Assembly: GCF_021129235.1 (NCBI RefSeq)
Contig: NZ_JAJOMA010000001.1
Location: 558,001 to 622,000 of the forward strand
Source: Kineosporia mesophila
GTDB lineage: Bacteria > Actinomycetota > Actinomycetes > Actinomycetales > Kineosporiaceae
Length of the DNA stretch: 64,000 nucleotides
Direction of reading: 5' to 3'
In this document: positions 16,148-23,829 of the stretch, in pieces
How the letters are laid out: the number at the start of each line of letters is the position of its first letter
Position numbering within the stretch: the stretch's first letter is position 1
Made by a program: the position numbers and the translations under genes
Notes under the pieces: model-generated
Seen by the model: the letters and a program-made list of their open reading frames with translations, nothing else
Databases searched by the model: none
What the model was told of the DNA's origin: nothing

Positions 16148-19100
16148 TGCGCCCGCTGAAGCTCTTCCTGGCGCTGGTGCTGGCCTTCGGGGCCCTGGTC
16201 GCGGCCCCGGCCGCCGCCTTCGCCCACCCCGGGCCCGAGGGCGACGAAGATCCGCTGAACTGGGCCAACTACGAGAAGATCACCCTGACCAAGGACACGG
16301 GTGAGCCGATCGACATGGCCGTGCTGCCCGACGGAAAGGTGCTGACCACGGCCCGCGACGGGGTGGTGCGCCTGACCGACCCGGCGACCGGCGTGACCAG
16401 CCAGGCCGGGAAGTTCGACGTGTACAACAACTCCGAGGACGGGCTCCAGACCGTCACCCTGGACCCGGACTTCGCCGAGAACGGCTGGGTCTACTTCTAC
16501 TACGCGCCCCGGCAGATGGACGCGCCGTACCCGGCGACCACCCCCACGGGCTCGTCACCGAACACCGTTCCGGCCGGGCAGGACGCGTCGTACTGGGACC
16601 AGTGGAAGGGCTACAACCAGCTCTCCCGGGTCAAGTACGCCGACGGGGCCCTGGATCTGGCGTCCGAGCAGGTCATCATCAAGGTGGAGACGCAGCGAGG
16701 CCAGTGCTGCCACGTGGCCGGTGACGTCGACTTCGACGGTGACGGCAACGTCTACCTCGCCACCGGCGACAACACCCCGGCGAGCGCGCCGGGGGCCGAC
16801 GGTTTCGCGCCGAACAACGACCGGCCCGGATACAACCCGGGCTTCGACTCCCGGCGCGGGGCGGGCAACACGAACGACCTGCGCGGCAAGATCCTGCGGA
16901 TCAAGGTCGCGGCCGACGGTTCGTACACGATCCCGGAGGGCAATCTCTATCCGGAGGGGACGGCGAAGACCCGCCCGGAGATTTTCGTGCAGGGTGTGCG
17001 CAACCCGTTCCGGATCGATGTGGACGCCGACACGAACAGCGTCTCGTGGGGTGACTACGGCCCGGACGCCGGGGTCGCCAACGCCCAGCGGGGCCCGATG
17101 GGCTACGTCGAGTGGAACACCACGGGTATCGACCAGCCGATGAACTCGGGCTGGCCGTACTGCACGGCCGACAGCAGGAACTACAACGAGTGGAACTTCG
17201 AGACCGCCACGCCCGGTGCGTTCTTCGACTGTGCGGCCGGTGCCGAGAACAACTCGCGCTGGAACACCGGCCTGGCCACGCTGCCGCCGGCCACGGACGC
17301 CGACCTCTATTACGGGGACGACGCCGACGACCAGCCCTGGCCCGAGCTGACCGATTTCGACCCTCAGGGTGGTCAGGGGCCGATGGGTGGCCCGGTGTAC
17401 CACTACGACGCCGACAACGCCTCGACCACGAAGTTCCCCGAGTACTGGGACGACAAGGCGTTCTTCGCCGAGTTCTCGCAGGACTACCTGGCGGCGTTCA
17501 CGGTGGGGTGGCCGGACGGCCCGGTCTCGAAGATCGAGCAGTTCCTGCCCAACGCCGACCTGACCACGAACGGGCAGCCGATCACCGACAGCCCGATCGA
17601 CATCGAGTTCGGGCCGGACGGTTCGCTCTACGTGCTCGACTACGGGGACGGCTTCTTCCGGGCCAATCCGGACGCCGGGCTCTACCGCATCGACTGGGCC
17701 CCGGGCAACAAGTCGCCGCAGGCCCACATCACCGCCGACCCGATCAGCAGCAGCACGGCGCCGCTGACGGTCGAGTTCTCCGGCGCCGAGTCGGTCGACC
17801 CGGAGGGTGAAGACCTCACCTACGAGTGGGACTTCAACGCGGACGGCACGTTCGACGCCACCGGCGTGACCGCGTCGCACACCTACCAGGAGCTGGGTAA
17901 GTACACGCCCCGCCTGCGGGTCACCGATCCGGAGGGCAAGTACGGGCTGACCTCCACCAACATCAGCGTGGGCAACGTGGCCCCGATCGTCACGGTCACC
18001 ACACCGGCCGACGGGTCGTTCTTCACCTGGGGCGACGGAGTGCCGTTCACCGTCACCACCAGCGATCCCGAGGACGGGGCGGCGACGGTGTGCTCGCGGG
18101 TCTCGTGGACGTTCGGGCTGGGTCACGACCGGCACGCGCACCCACTGAGTCAGGGCACGGGCTGCACGTTCACCATTCCCACGCCGGCCGACGCCCAGGA
18201 GCACGGGGTCACGGAGAACATCTTCGGGGTGGTGGTGATCCGCTACACCGATGCCGGGGCGAACGGGGTGCCGGCTGCGACCGGTGAGGTCTCGATGATC
18301 CTCAACCCCCGCGTGCAGCAGGCAGAATGGGCCGACGAACAGCAGGGTGTCGAGATTGTGGACGATGCGGGCGCCGGTGGTCTGCGGAAGGTCACCTCGT
18401 TCGACGTGGGCGACCACCTGGGCTGGGACCCGGTGAACCTGGCCGGGGTCAACTCGATCGCGGTGGCCTCGTCCGGCTCCGGGACGCTGTCCTTCCGCTG
18501 GGGTGCCCCCGACGCGACGCCGTTCGCGAAGGTCACGGTGAAGAGTGAGCAGATCACCGAGAAGGTGCTCGGACTGGGCAGCGGTAAGCCGGAGGGCACG
18601 GGGAAGCTCTACGTGACCTCGTCCGGTGGCGTGGTGCTGGATCAGCTGACCTTCTCCCCGCAGGAGGGGCCGGCCGACTCCACCCCGCCGGAGGTGACCG
18701 TCACCGGTGTGGAGACCGGTTCGTCCGTCGGCGACTCGAAAACCCTGACCCCGGTCTGGAAGGCGACCGACGACGGTGGCATCGACACCGTCACCGGCAC
18801 CCTGGACGGGGCGGCGGTCACCTCGGGCGGCGCGATCGAGCTGTGGACCCTGCCCCTGGGGAAGCACACGCTGAGTGTGAAGGCCACGGACCAGGCCGGG
18901 AACACGGCGACGAAGACCGTGGAGTTCACCACGGTCACCTCGTTCGCCGACGTCAAGGCCCTGATCACCGCCTTCCGCAAGGACGGCAAGGTGACGAAGG
19001 CCGGGGCGGTACTGCTCCAGGCCGAGCTGGAGGCGTCGCGACAGCTGGCCGTGGGCAAGAAGACGGTCAAGGCGGTGGCGGCGCTGAAGATCTTCGACGC

Positions 19101-19194
19101 CTCACTGACCAGGACCGTGGTGAAGGACGCCGATGCCCGCCAGGTGCTGAAGCGTGACGCGGCCGATCTGATCAAGCAGGTGCAGAAGAAGTAG
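16147..19194 (+). CDS. Secreted glucose/sorbosone dehydrogenase-like protein with PKD and C-terminal modules
   Basis: A 1015-residue exported protein. A signal peptide (about 1-27, ending AAAFAHP) is followed by a six-bladed propeller of the PQQ-type sugar dehydrogenase family (about 40-520). That part has calcium-type DVDFDGDGNVYLATGD, the QGVRNPFRIDVD blade and SPIDIEFGPDGSLYVLDYG. A PKD-like domain (about 535-620; YEWDFNADGTFDATG) comes next, then beta-sandwich regions including a carbohydrate-binding-like segment (about 720-835). The C-terminus is an Ig-like piece and a lysine-rich helical tail (FADVKALITAFRKDGKV) like those of secreted actinobacterial glycoside hydrolases. It probably oxidises an external sugar. 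PQQ synthesis genes are not seen here, so the cofactor is uncertain. Confidence 0.88.
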   Translation: MRPLKLFLALVLAFGALVAAPAAAFAHPGPEGDEDPLNWANYEKITLTKDTGEPIDMAVLPDGKVLTTARDGVVRLTDPATGVTSQAGKFDVYNNSEDGLQTVTLDPDFAENGWVYFYYAPRQMDAPYPATTPTGSSPNTVPAGQDASYWDQWKGYNQLSRVKYADGALDLASEQVIIKVETQRGQCCHVAGDVDFDGDGNVYLATGDNTPASAPGADGFAPNNDRPGYNPGFDSRRGAGNTNDLRGKILRIKVAADGSYTIPEGNLYPEGTAKTRPEIFVQGVRNPFRIDVDADTNSVSWGDYGPDAGVANAQRGPMGYVEWNTTGIDQPMNSGWPYCTADSRNYNEWNFETATPGAFFDCAAGAENNSRWNTGLATLPPATDADLYYGDDADDQPWPELTDFDPQGGQGPMGGPVYHYDADNASTTKFPEYWDDKAFFAEFSQDYLAAFTVGWPDGPVSKIEQFLPNADLTTNGQPITDSPIDIEFGPDGSLYVLDYGDGFFRANPDAGLYRIDWAPGNKSPQAHITADPISSSTAPLTVEFSGAESVDPEGEDLTYEWDFNADGTFDATGVTASHTYQELGKYTPRLRVTDPEGKYGLTSTNISVGNVAPIVTVTTPADGSFFTWGDGVPFTVTTSDPEDGAATVCSRVSWTFGLGHDRHAHPLSQGTGCTFTIPTPADAQEHGVTENIFGVVVIRYTDAGANGVPAATGEVSMILNPRVQQAEWADEQQGVEIVDDAGAGGLRKVTSFDVGDHLGWDPVNLAGVNSIAVASSGSGTLSFRWGAPDATPFAKVTVKSEQITEKVLGLGSGKPEGTGKLYVTSSGGVVLDQLTFSPQEGPADSTPPEVTVTGVETGSSVGDSKTLTPVWKATDDGGIDTVTGTLDGAAVTSGGAIELWTLPLGKHTLSVKATDQAGNTATKTVEFTTVTSFADVKALITAFRKDGKVTKAGAVLLQAELEASRQLAVGKKTVKAVAALKIFDASLTRTVVKDADARQVLKRDAADLIKQVQKK

Positions 19195-19201
19195 CCGCCG
19201 G

Positions 19202-19232
19202 TGCCCGGGCCCCTCCCACAGGGGCCCGGGCA
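19202..19232 (+). terminator. Hairpin after the secreted dehydrogenase
   Basis: A perfect 13-bp stem (19202-19214 with 19220-19232) and a five-base loop, eight bases after the stop at 19194 and ten before the ribosome site of the next gene. It may work as an attenuator rather than a full stop. Confidence 0.7.
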
Positions 19233-19251
19233 TCTCGACGTGGGAGGCCAG

Positions 19252-20256
19252 ATGGCACGACCGATCACTCTTTTCACCGGCCAGTGGGCCGATCTGCCGT
19301 TCGCGGAGGTCTGCCGGCTGGCCTCCGGCTGGGGCTTCGACGGTCTGGAGATCGCCTGCTGGGGCGATCATCTCGACGTCGTGCGGGCCGTCGAGGACGA
19401 TGCCTACCTCCAGGACCGCCAGGACATCCTGGCCCGGTACGGCCTCAAGGTCTGGGCGATCTCCAACCATCTGACCGGGCAGGCGGTCTGCGACGACCCG
19501 ATCGACACCCGCCACCGCGACATCCTCACCGACCGGGTGTGGGGTGAGGGTTCCCCCGAGGGCGTGCGGCGAAGGGCCGCCGAGGAGATGACCTACACCG
19601 CCCGGGCGGCCGCGCGTCTGGGGGTCGACACCGTGGTCGGCTTCACCGGCTCGGCCATCTGGAAGTACGTGGCGATGTTCCCGCCGGTCTCCCAGGAGCT
19701 GATCGACGCCGGGTACCAGGACTTCGCCGATCGCTGGAACCCGATTCTCGACGTCTTCGACGAGGTCGGGGTGAGGTTCGCCCACGAGGTGCACCCGTCC
19801 GAGATCGCTTACGACTACTGGACGGCACGGCGTGCTCTTGAGGCTGTCGGGCACCGGCCGGCGTTCGGGCTGAACTGGGACCCGAGCCATTTCGTCTGGC
19901 AGGACCTCGATCCGGTGGGATTCCTGTGGGACTTCCGGGACCGGATTTATCACGTGGACTGCAAGGACGCCAAGCGTCAGGTCGGCAACGGCCGCAACGG
20001 GCGCCTGGGGTCGCACCTGGCCTGGGCCGATCCGCGCCGGGGCTGGGACTTCGTCTCCACCGGCCACGGAGACGTGCCCTGGGAGGCCTGTTTTCGCATG
20101 CTGAACGCGATCGGTTACGCCGGGCCGATCTCGGTGGAGTGGGAGGACGCGGGGATGGACCGGCTGGTCGGAGCCCCCCAGGCCCTGGAGTTCGTCCGTA
20201 CGCAGTTGTTCGACCCACCGGCCGCGTCGTTCGACGCCGCCTTCAGCAGCAGATAG
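19252..20256 (+). CDS. Sugar phosphate isomerase/epimerase (cytoplasmic TIM barrel)
   Basis: A 334-residue xylose-isomerase-like TIM-barrel protein without a signal peptide, unlike the exported relative at 15026. Metal-ligand segments are visible: [43 protein letters not shown] and [11 protein letters not shown]. The start is ATG 19252 behind GGGAGG (19242-19247). It is the last gene of the sugar cluster and probably isomerises or cleaves the product of the Gfo/Idh/MocA enzyme inside the cell. It ends two bases before the stop of the convergent SDR gene. Confidence 0.9.
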   Translation: MARPITLFTGQWADLPFAEVCRLASGWGFDGLEIACWGDHLDVVRAVEDDAYLQDRQDILARYGLKVWAISNHLTGQAVCDDPIDTRHRDILTDRVWGEGSPEGVRRRAAEEMTYTARAAARLGVDTVVGFTGSAIWKYVAMFPPVSQELIDAGYQDFADRWNPILDVFDEVGVRFAHEVHPSEIAYDYWTARRALEAVGHRPAFGLNWDPSHFVWQDLDPVGFLWDFRDRIYHVDCKDAKRQVGNGRNGRLGSHLAWADPRRGWDFVSTGHGDVPWEACFRMLNAIGYAGPISVEWEDAGMDRLVGAPQALEFVRTQLFDPPAASFDAAFSSR

Positions 20257-20257
20257 C

Positions 20258-20968
20258 TCAGCCCTGGGCGGTCGGCCGGACGACGATCTCATTGACGTCG
20301 ATGTCGGCCGGCTGCTCGACGGCGAAGGCGATGGCCCGGGCGATCGCGTCCGGGCCCATCGCCACCCGCTCCACCTGGTCGCGCAGCTCGGGAGAGGCCG
20401 CGTCGGTGAACTCGGTGCGGGTCATCCCGGGGGAGACCGCCGTGACCCGGATGCTGTCGCCCATCTCCTGCCGCAGTCCTTCGGCGATCGTGCGCACGGC
20501 GTTCTTCACCCCGGCGTACACCACCTGACCGGGCACGATCCGCAGGCCGGAGGTCGAGACGGTCTGTACGAAGTGCCCGCTGCCCTGCTCGCGGAACAGC
20601 GGCAGGGCCGCGCTGACGCCGTACAGCACGCCACGCAGATTGACGTCGATCATGGCGTCGATCTCGGCGGTGCTCAGGGTCTCGAAGGGACGCACGGTGG
20701 CCACCCCCGCATTACTGACCAGCACGTCCAGACGCCCGAAGCGCTCTTTCGCGGTACGGACCAGCTTCTGTGCGTCCTCCCAACTGGTGACGTCCGTGGT
20801 CACCCAGTCCGCGCGTCCACCATTCGATCGGATCTTGTCGGTCAGGGCCTGGAGACGATCGGCCCGCCGCGCGGTGAGCAGCACGGTGGCACCTCTCGCG
20901 GCCAGCAGCTCGGCGGTGGCCTCACCGATGCCGCTGCTGGCGCCGGTGATGGCGATGACCTTGGACAT
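20258..20968 (-). CDS. SDR family NAD(P)-dependent oxidoreductase
   Basis: A 236-residue classical short-chain dehydrogenase. Visible are the cofactor motif TGASSGIGEA, NAG in VSNAGVA, and a catalytic Ser with YxxxK in QVVYAGVKNA. The start is ATG 20968 with GGGAGAA upstream; longer in-frame extensions run through the divergent tetR and are not coding. It is transcribed divergently from tetR, with two operator-like palindromes in the 96-base gap, so it is the probable target of that repressor. Substrate unknown. Confidence 0.92.
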   Translation of the reverse strand: MSKVIAITGASSGIGEATAELLAARGATVLLTARRADRLQALTDKIRSNGGRADWVTTDVTSWEDAQKLVRTAKERFGRLDVLVSNAGVATVRPFETLSTAEIDAMIDVNLRGVLYGVSAALPLFREQGSGHFVQTVSTSGLRIVPGQVVYAGVKNAVRTIAEGLRQEMGDSIRVTAVSPGMTRTEFTDAASPELRDQVERVAMGPDAIARAIAFAVEQPADIDVNEIVVRPTAQG

Positions 20969-20985
20969 ACGTTTCTCCCGGGCTA

Positions 20986-21034
20986 AGTGGACAGGTGTCC
21001 GTTTGATTGACGATAAACGGACGCGTGTCCGCTT
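20986..21034. promoter_or_regulatory. Paired TetR operators between SDR and tetR
   Basis: Two near-identical palindromes, GGACAGGTGTCC (20989-21000) and GGACGCGTGTCC (21019-21030), have inverted AT-rich flanks (GTTT and AAAC) and centres 30 bases apart, about three helical turns. They occupy the divergent promoter region, the standard arrangement for a TetR repressor controlling itself and its neighbour. Confidence 0.7.
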
Positions 21035-21064
21035 GCAAGTGCCGCGCTCGGTAGGGTGGGTGGC

Positions 21065-21622
21065 ATGGCCACATCGGTGCGCAGGGCGGACGCCGAGCAG
21101 AACCGCGCCCGTCTGCTCGAGGTGGCGCGCGCGGCGCTGACGCGTTCCAGTGACGCCACGCTGAATTCGATCGCGAAGGAGGCCGGCGTCGGGCAGGGCA
21201 CGCTGTACCGCCATTTCCCGACCCGGGAGGCTCTGCTGGTCGAGGTCTACCGGGTCGACCTGCGAGACCTGCTGGACGCGGCTCCCGGGCTGCTGGAGGG
21301 GAATGCTCCGGACGTCGCGCTGCGGCGGTGGCTGGAGCGGCTGGCCGCCTACGGGCGCATCAAGCACGGGGCGGCGGCCGCGGTGCGGGCGGCGACCCGG
21401 GCCGACCTGTCGGCGGAGTACTACGCCGAGACGGTCGGGGTGATCGGCACGCTGCTGGCCGCCGGGCAGGAGGCGGGGCTGCTGCGGCCGGACGTGGACG
21501 CTGAAGAGGTGCTGCTGCTGGTCGGTTTTCTCTGGCGGGTGCCGAACGAGGACTGGGAACGGCGCACGGCGCACCTGCTGGATCTGGTGCTCGACGGGCT
21601 CCGCGAGCGCCCGGTGACCTGA
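21065..21622 (+). CDS. TetR family transcriptional regulator
   Basis: A 185-residue protein with an N-terminal helix-turn-helix (IAKEAGVGQGTLYRHFPTREAL, about residues 37-58, the TetR recognition helix) and a helical ligand domain. The start is ATG 21065: TAGGGT at 21052-21057 lies seven bases upstream, which suggests a leaderless transcript starting at the ATG. It is divergent to the SDR gene and shares the two GGAC-n4-GTCC palindromes with it. The inducer is unknown but is plausibly the SDR substrate. Confidence 0.92.
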   Translation: MATSVRRADAEQNRARLLEVARAALTRSSDATLNSIAKEAGVGQGTLYRHFPTREALLVEVYRVDLRDLLDAAPGLLEGNAPDVALRRWLERLAAYGRIKHGAAAAVRAATRADLSAEYYAETVGVIGTLLAAGQEAGLLRPDVDAEEVLLLVGFLWRVPNEDWERRTAHLLDLVLDGLRERPVT

Positions 21623-21652
21623 ACACCGGTTCGGGTTTGACAGGATGGTGGG

Positions 21653-22048
21653 GTGCGTAACCCGATGCGGATGATGGCCGCGACCACCCTCATCAGTGAG
21701 GCACTGGTGATGTTCTTCGCCGGCCTGGTGGCGAAGGACCTCTCCTCACTGTCCACCGGCACCGCGCTGGGCATCACCTGTGGCCTCGCCGTGGTCTGCT
21801 TCGTGACCGCCGGACTGCTGCGCAGCCGCGCCGGGTACGTGCTCGGGTCGGTGCTGCAGCTGGCGATCTTCGCTGTCGGTATCTGGGTGCACACGATGCT
21901 GTTCCTCGGTGTGCTCTTCGGCGCGCTGTGGATCGCGTCACTCGTCATCGGCTCCCGGCTGGAGCGCGAGGGGGCGCAGCGGTGGGCCCTGCACGAGGCG
22001 GAGCAGGCGAAACAGGAGCGCGACGGGGAATTCACCGAGCCCGCCTGA
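21653..22048 (+). CDS. DUF4233 family membrane protein
   Basis: A 131-residue protein with four hydrophobic helices, beginning with the family's typical RNPMRMMAATTLISEAL segment and ending in a charged tail. The start is GTG 21653. DUF4233 genes usually lie directly between folC and ndk in actinobacteria. Here the ndk side is kept (1.6 kb on), while folC is 13.4 kb upstream. Function unknown; a membrane location is all that can be said. Confidence 0.88.
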   Translation: MRNPMRMMAATTLISEALVMFFAGLVAKDLSSLSTGTALGITCGLAVVCFVTAGLLRSRAGYVLGSVLQLAIFAVGIWVHTMLFLGVLFGALWIASLVIGSRLEREGAQRWALHEAEQAKQERDGEFTEPA

Positions 22049-22150
22049 CGTCTTCGCCCGGCGCCCGTCCGGCGCCCGGTCCGACCCGCCCGGAGATTCC
22101 CTCACCTTCGGCCCGGGACAGCCCGGGAAACCTGGGTTAGCGTCCTGGCC

Positions 22151-22813
22151 ATGCGCATCGTGATCGCCGGAGGGCACGGAAAGATCGCTCTGATCCTGGG
22201 ACGGATGCTCCACGACCGCGGGGACGACGTGGTCGGCATCATCCGTAACCCGGCTCACGCGGACGACCTGCGCGGGATCGGGGTCACCCCCGCCGTGCTG
22301 AACCTGGAGACCGCGGACGTCGAGGCGGTGACCCGGCTCCTGGCGGGTGCCGACGCGACCGTCTTCGCGGCCGGGGCCGGGCCGGGAAGCGGTGCCGCGC
22401 GCAAGGACTCGGTCGACCGGGCTTCGTCCGTGCTGCTTGCCGACGCCGCCGAGAAGGCCGGTGTGCCACGGTTCGTGCAGGTTTCGAGCATCGGTGCCGA
22501 CGCGGTGGCCGACGGAGCCCGGCCCGACGGCATCGACGACGTGTTCCACGCCTACCTGCTGGCCAAGCTCGCCGCCGAGGACGACCTGCGTCCCCGTGAC
22601 CTGGGCTGGACCATCCTGCGTCCCGGAGCGCTCATCGACGGGCCGGGCACCGGTCAGGTGCGGCTGGCGCCGAGTGTGAACCGCGGCTCGGTACCCCGGG
22701 CCGACGTGGCCGCCGTGATCGTGGAGCTGCTCGACGCGCCCGGCACCGCGAAGAAGGTGCTGGAACTGGTCGGCGGCAACACCGAGATCGCCGCGGCGGT
22801 CCGCCGGGCCTGA
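22151..22813 (+). CDS. NAD(P)H-binding oxidoreductase (atypical SDR, NmrA/YwnB-like)
   Basis: A 220-residue protein starting with a Rossmann motif (IVIAGGHGKIALILG), then SSIGAD and GWTILRPGALIDGPG segments typical of NAD(P)-binding atypical SDRs; there is no clear YxxxK. TAGCGT at 22138-22143 lies seven bases before the ATG, so the message is probably leaderless. Convergent with the small gene at 22817. Usual annotations are NAD(P)H-binding protein or epimerase; substrate unknown. Confidence 0.88.
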   Translation: MRIVIAGGHGKIALILGRMLHDRGDDVVGIIRNPAHADDLRGIGVTPAVLNLETADVEAVTRLLAGADATVFAAGAGPGSGAARKDSVDRASSVLLADAAEKAGVPRFVQVSSIGADAVADGARPDGIDDVFHAYLLAKLAAEDDLRPRDLGWTILRPGALIDGPGTGQVRLAPSVNRGSVPRADVAAVIVELLDAPGTAKKVLELVGGNTEIAAAVRRA

Positions 22814-22816
22814 GTC

Positions 22817-23038
22817 TCAGGCCGCCGGGGTGGGGTCGTGCTGCTCGGCGTTCTCGGGGGCGCGGCGTGGCATCGGGATCACCCGGGAACCGGTCGGTTC
22901 CTCGTCCGTTGCCGGTAGATCCTGGCCCTCGTCGCGCAGGGGTGGACGAAAAGTGGCCAGCAGGGTGAGCCGGTTGGTGTTCTCGACGGCGGCGGACAGA
23001 ACTGATGTCAGCACGGTGGACAGCGGGGGCCGGTCCAT
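22817..23038 (-). CDS. Small hypothetical protein
   Basis: A 73-residue protein (starts MDRPPLSTVLTSVLSAAVEN) with a good ribosome site (GGAGG six bases before ATG 23038), which selects this start over an upstream in-frame ATG at 23053. The C-terminal half is acidic and proline-rich (EEPTGSRVIPMPRRAPEN). It is transcribed divergently from ndk and converges on the NAD(P)-binding gene with a three-base gap. No family recognised. Confidence 0.65.
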   Translation of the reverse strand: MDRPPLSTVLTSVLSAAVENTNRLTLLATFRPPLRDEGQDLPATDEEPTGSRVIPMPRRAPENAEQHDPTPAA

Positions 23039-23180
23039 GACTTCCTCCAGCAAATGGTTCGGTGACAGTACGCAACCGCAGCGTCACGTCGCTGATTCCA
23101 TCGCTTGGTGTCAGCGGAGTCTTGAGGCCTTCAGGGTGACCTTCGCGCATCCGGCGCACCGGACATCGAGTGGTGTTCGT

Positions 23181-23186
23181 TAGGCT
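23181..23186 (+). promoter_or_regulatory. Probable -10 element for ndk
   Basis: TAGGCT fits the actinobacterial TANNNT -10 and lies about 40 bases before the start. No convincing -35 is visible. Confidence 0.35.
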
Positions 23187-23227
23187 CTGCTCCGCCCGTG
23201 TCAACATCATCGAGAGGGACAATGACC

Positions 23228-23650
23228 ATGGCCTCGGAGCGGACGCTCGTTCTTGTCAAGCCGGACGGCGTGCGCCACCGCCAGATCGGCGAGGTGCTGC
23301 GCCGGATCGAGGCGAAGGGGTATGACGTCGTCGCCCTGAACCTGCTGGTGCCCACCGCCGAACTGCTCGAGAAGCACTACGAGGAGCACGTCGGCAAGTC
23401 CTTCTACAGCAACCTGGTCGAGTTCATGATGTCCGGCCCCGTGGTGGCCGCCGTCGCCGAGGGCGAGCAGGTCATCGCGGCCTTCCGCTCGCTGGCCGGC
23501 GCGACCGACCCGATCAAGGCCGCCCCGGGCTCGATCCGTGGCGACCTGGCCCGCGACTGGGGCACGGCCGTGCAGCAGAACGTCGTGCACGGCTCGGACT
23601 CCCCGGAGTCGGCCGAGCGGGAGATCGGGCTCTGGTTCCCCGGCCGGTAG
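23228..23650 (+). CDS. ndk: Nucleoside diphosphate kinase
   Basis: A 140-residue enzyme that transfers the gamma phosphate from ATP to other nucleoside diphosphates through a phosphohistidine. LVLVKPDGV opens the fold, and the active site NVVHGSDSPESA carries H121. Length fits the short bacterial form. The start chosen is ATG 23228, nine bases from GAGAGGG; ATG 23222 is possible but too close to it. An imperfect terminator follows at 23696. Confidence 0.96.
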   Translation: MASERTLVLVKPDGVRHRQIGEVLRRIEAKGYDVVALNLLVPTAELLEKHYEEHVGKSFYSNLVEFMMSGPVVAAVAEGEQVIAAFRSLAGATDPIKAAPGSIRGDLARDWGTAVQQNVVHGSDSPESAEREIGLWFPGR

Positions 23651-23695
23651 GGGCCCGGTAGTACCCGTCCGGCTCGCCTGAACTGGAGGACGTTG

Positions 23696-23728
23696 CCGGG
23701 GCCCCGTCCATGGATGGGGTGGCCCGGT
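23696..23728 (+). terminator. Imperfect hairpin after ndk
   Basis: CCGGGGCCCCGTCC pairs with GGATGGGGTGGCCCGG with one bulge and one mismatch around ATGGA. It separates ndk from the LexA-boxed operon downstream. Confidence 0.5.
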
Positions 23729-23773
23729 GGCGTCCTTCGTCCATTTTGTCGGTGGTGGCCACTACGGTTCGCG

Positions 23774-23789
23774 TCGAACGCTTGTTCGA
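23774..23789. promoter_or_regulatory. Perfect LexA (SOS) box upstream of the SWIM-DUF6493 operon
   Basis: TCGAAC-GCTT-GTTCGA matches the actinobacterial LexA consensus TCGAAC(N4)GTTCGA at every fixed position. It lies 40 bases before the GTG start of the SWIM gene, in a locally AT-richer leader, and overlaps TTGTTC (23782-23787), a candidate -35. LexA bound here would block the only visible promoter region of the three-gene operon, so induction after DNA damage is predicted. Confidence 0.8.
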
Positions 23790-23829
23790 ATGAATGAACT
23801 TGTAGACCTCCAGGGGACGTGGACTGATC

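Noticed and set aside
22830-23183. Plus-strand 117-codon frame between the NAD(P)-binding gene and ndk
   Set aside because: It covers the minus-strand small gene, which has the better ribosome site, and runs through the ndk promoter region; serine/arginine-rich shadow composition.
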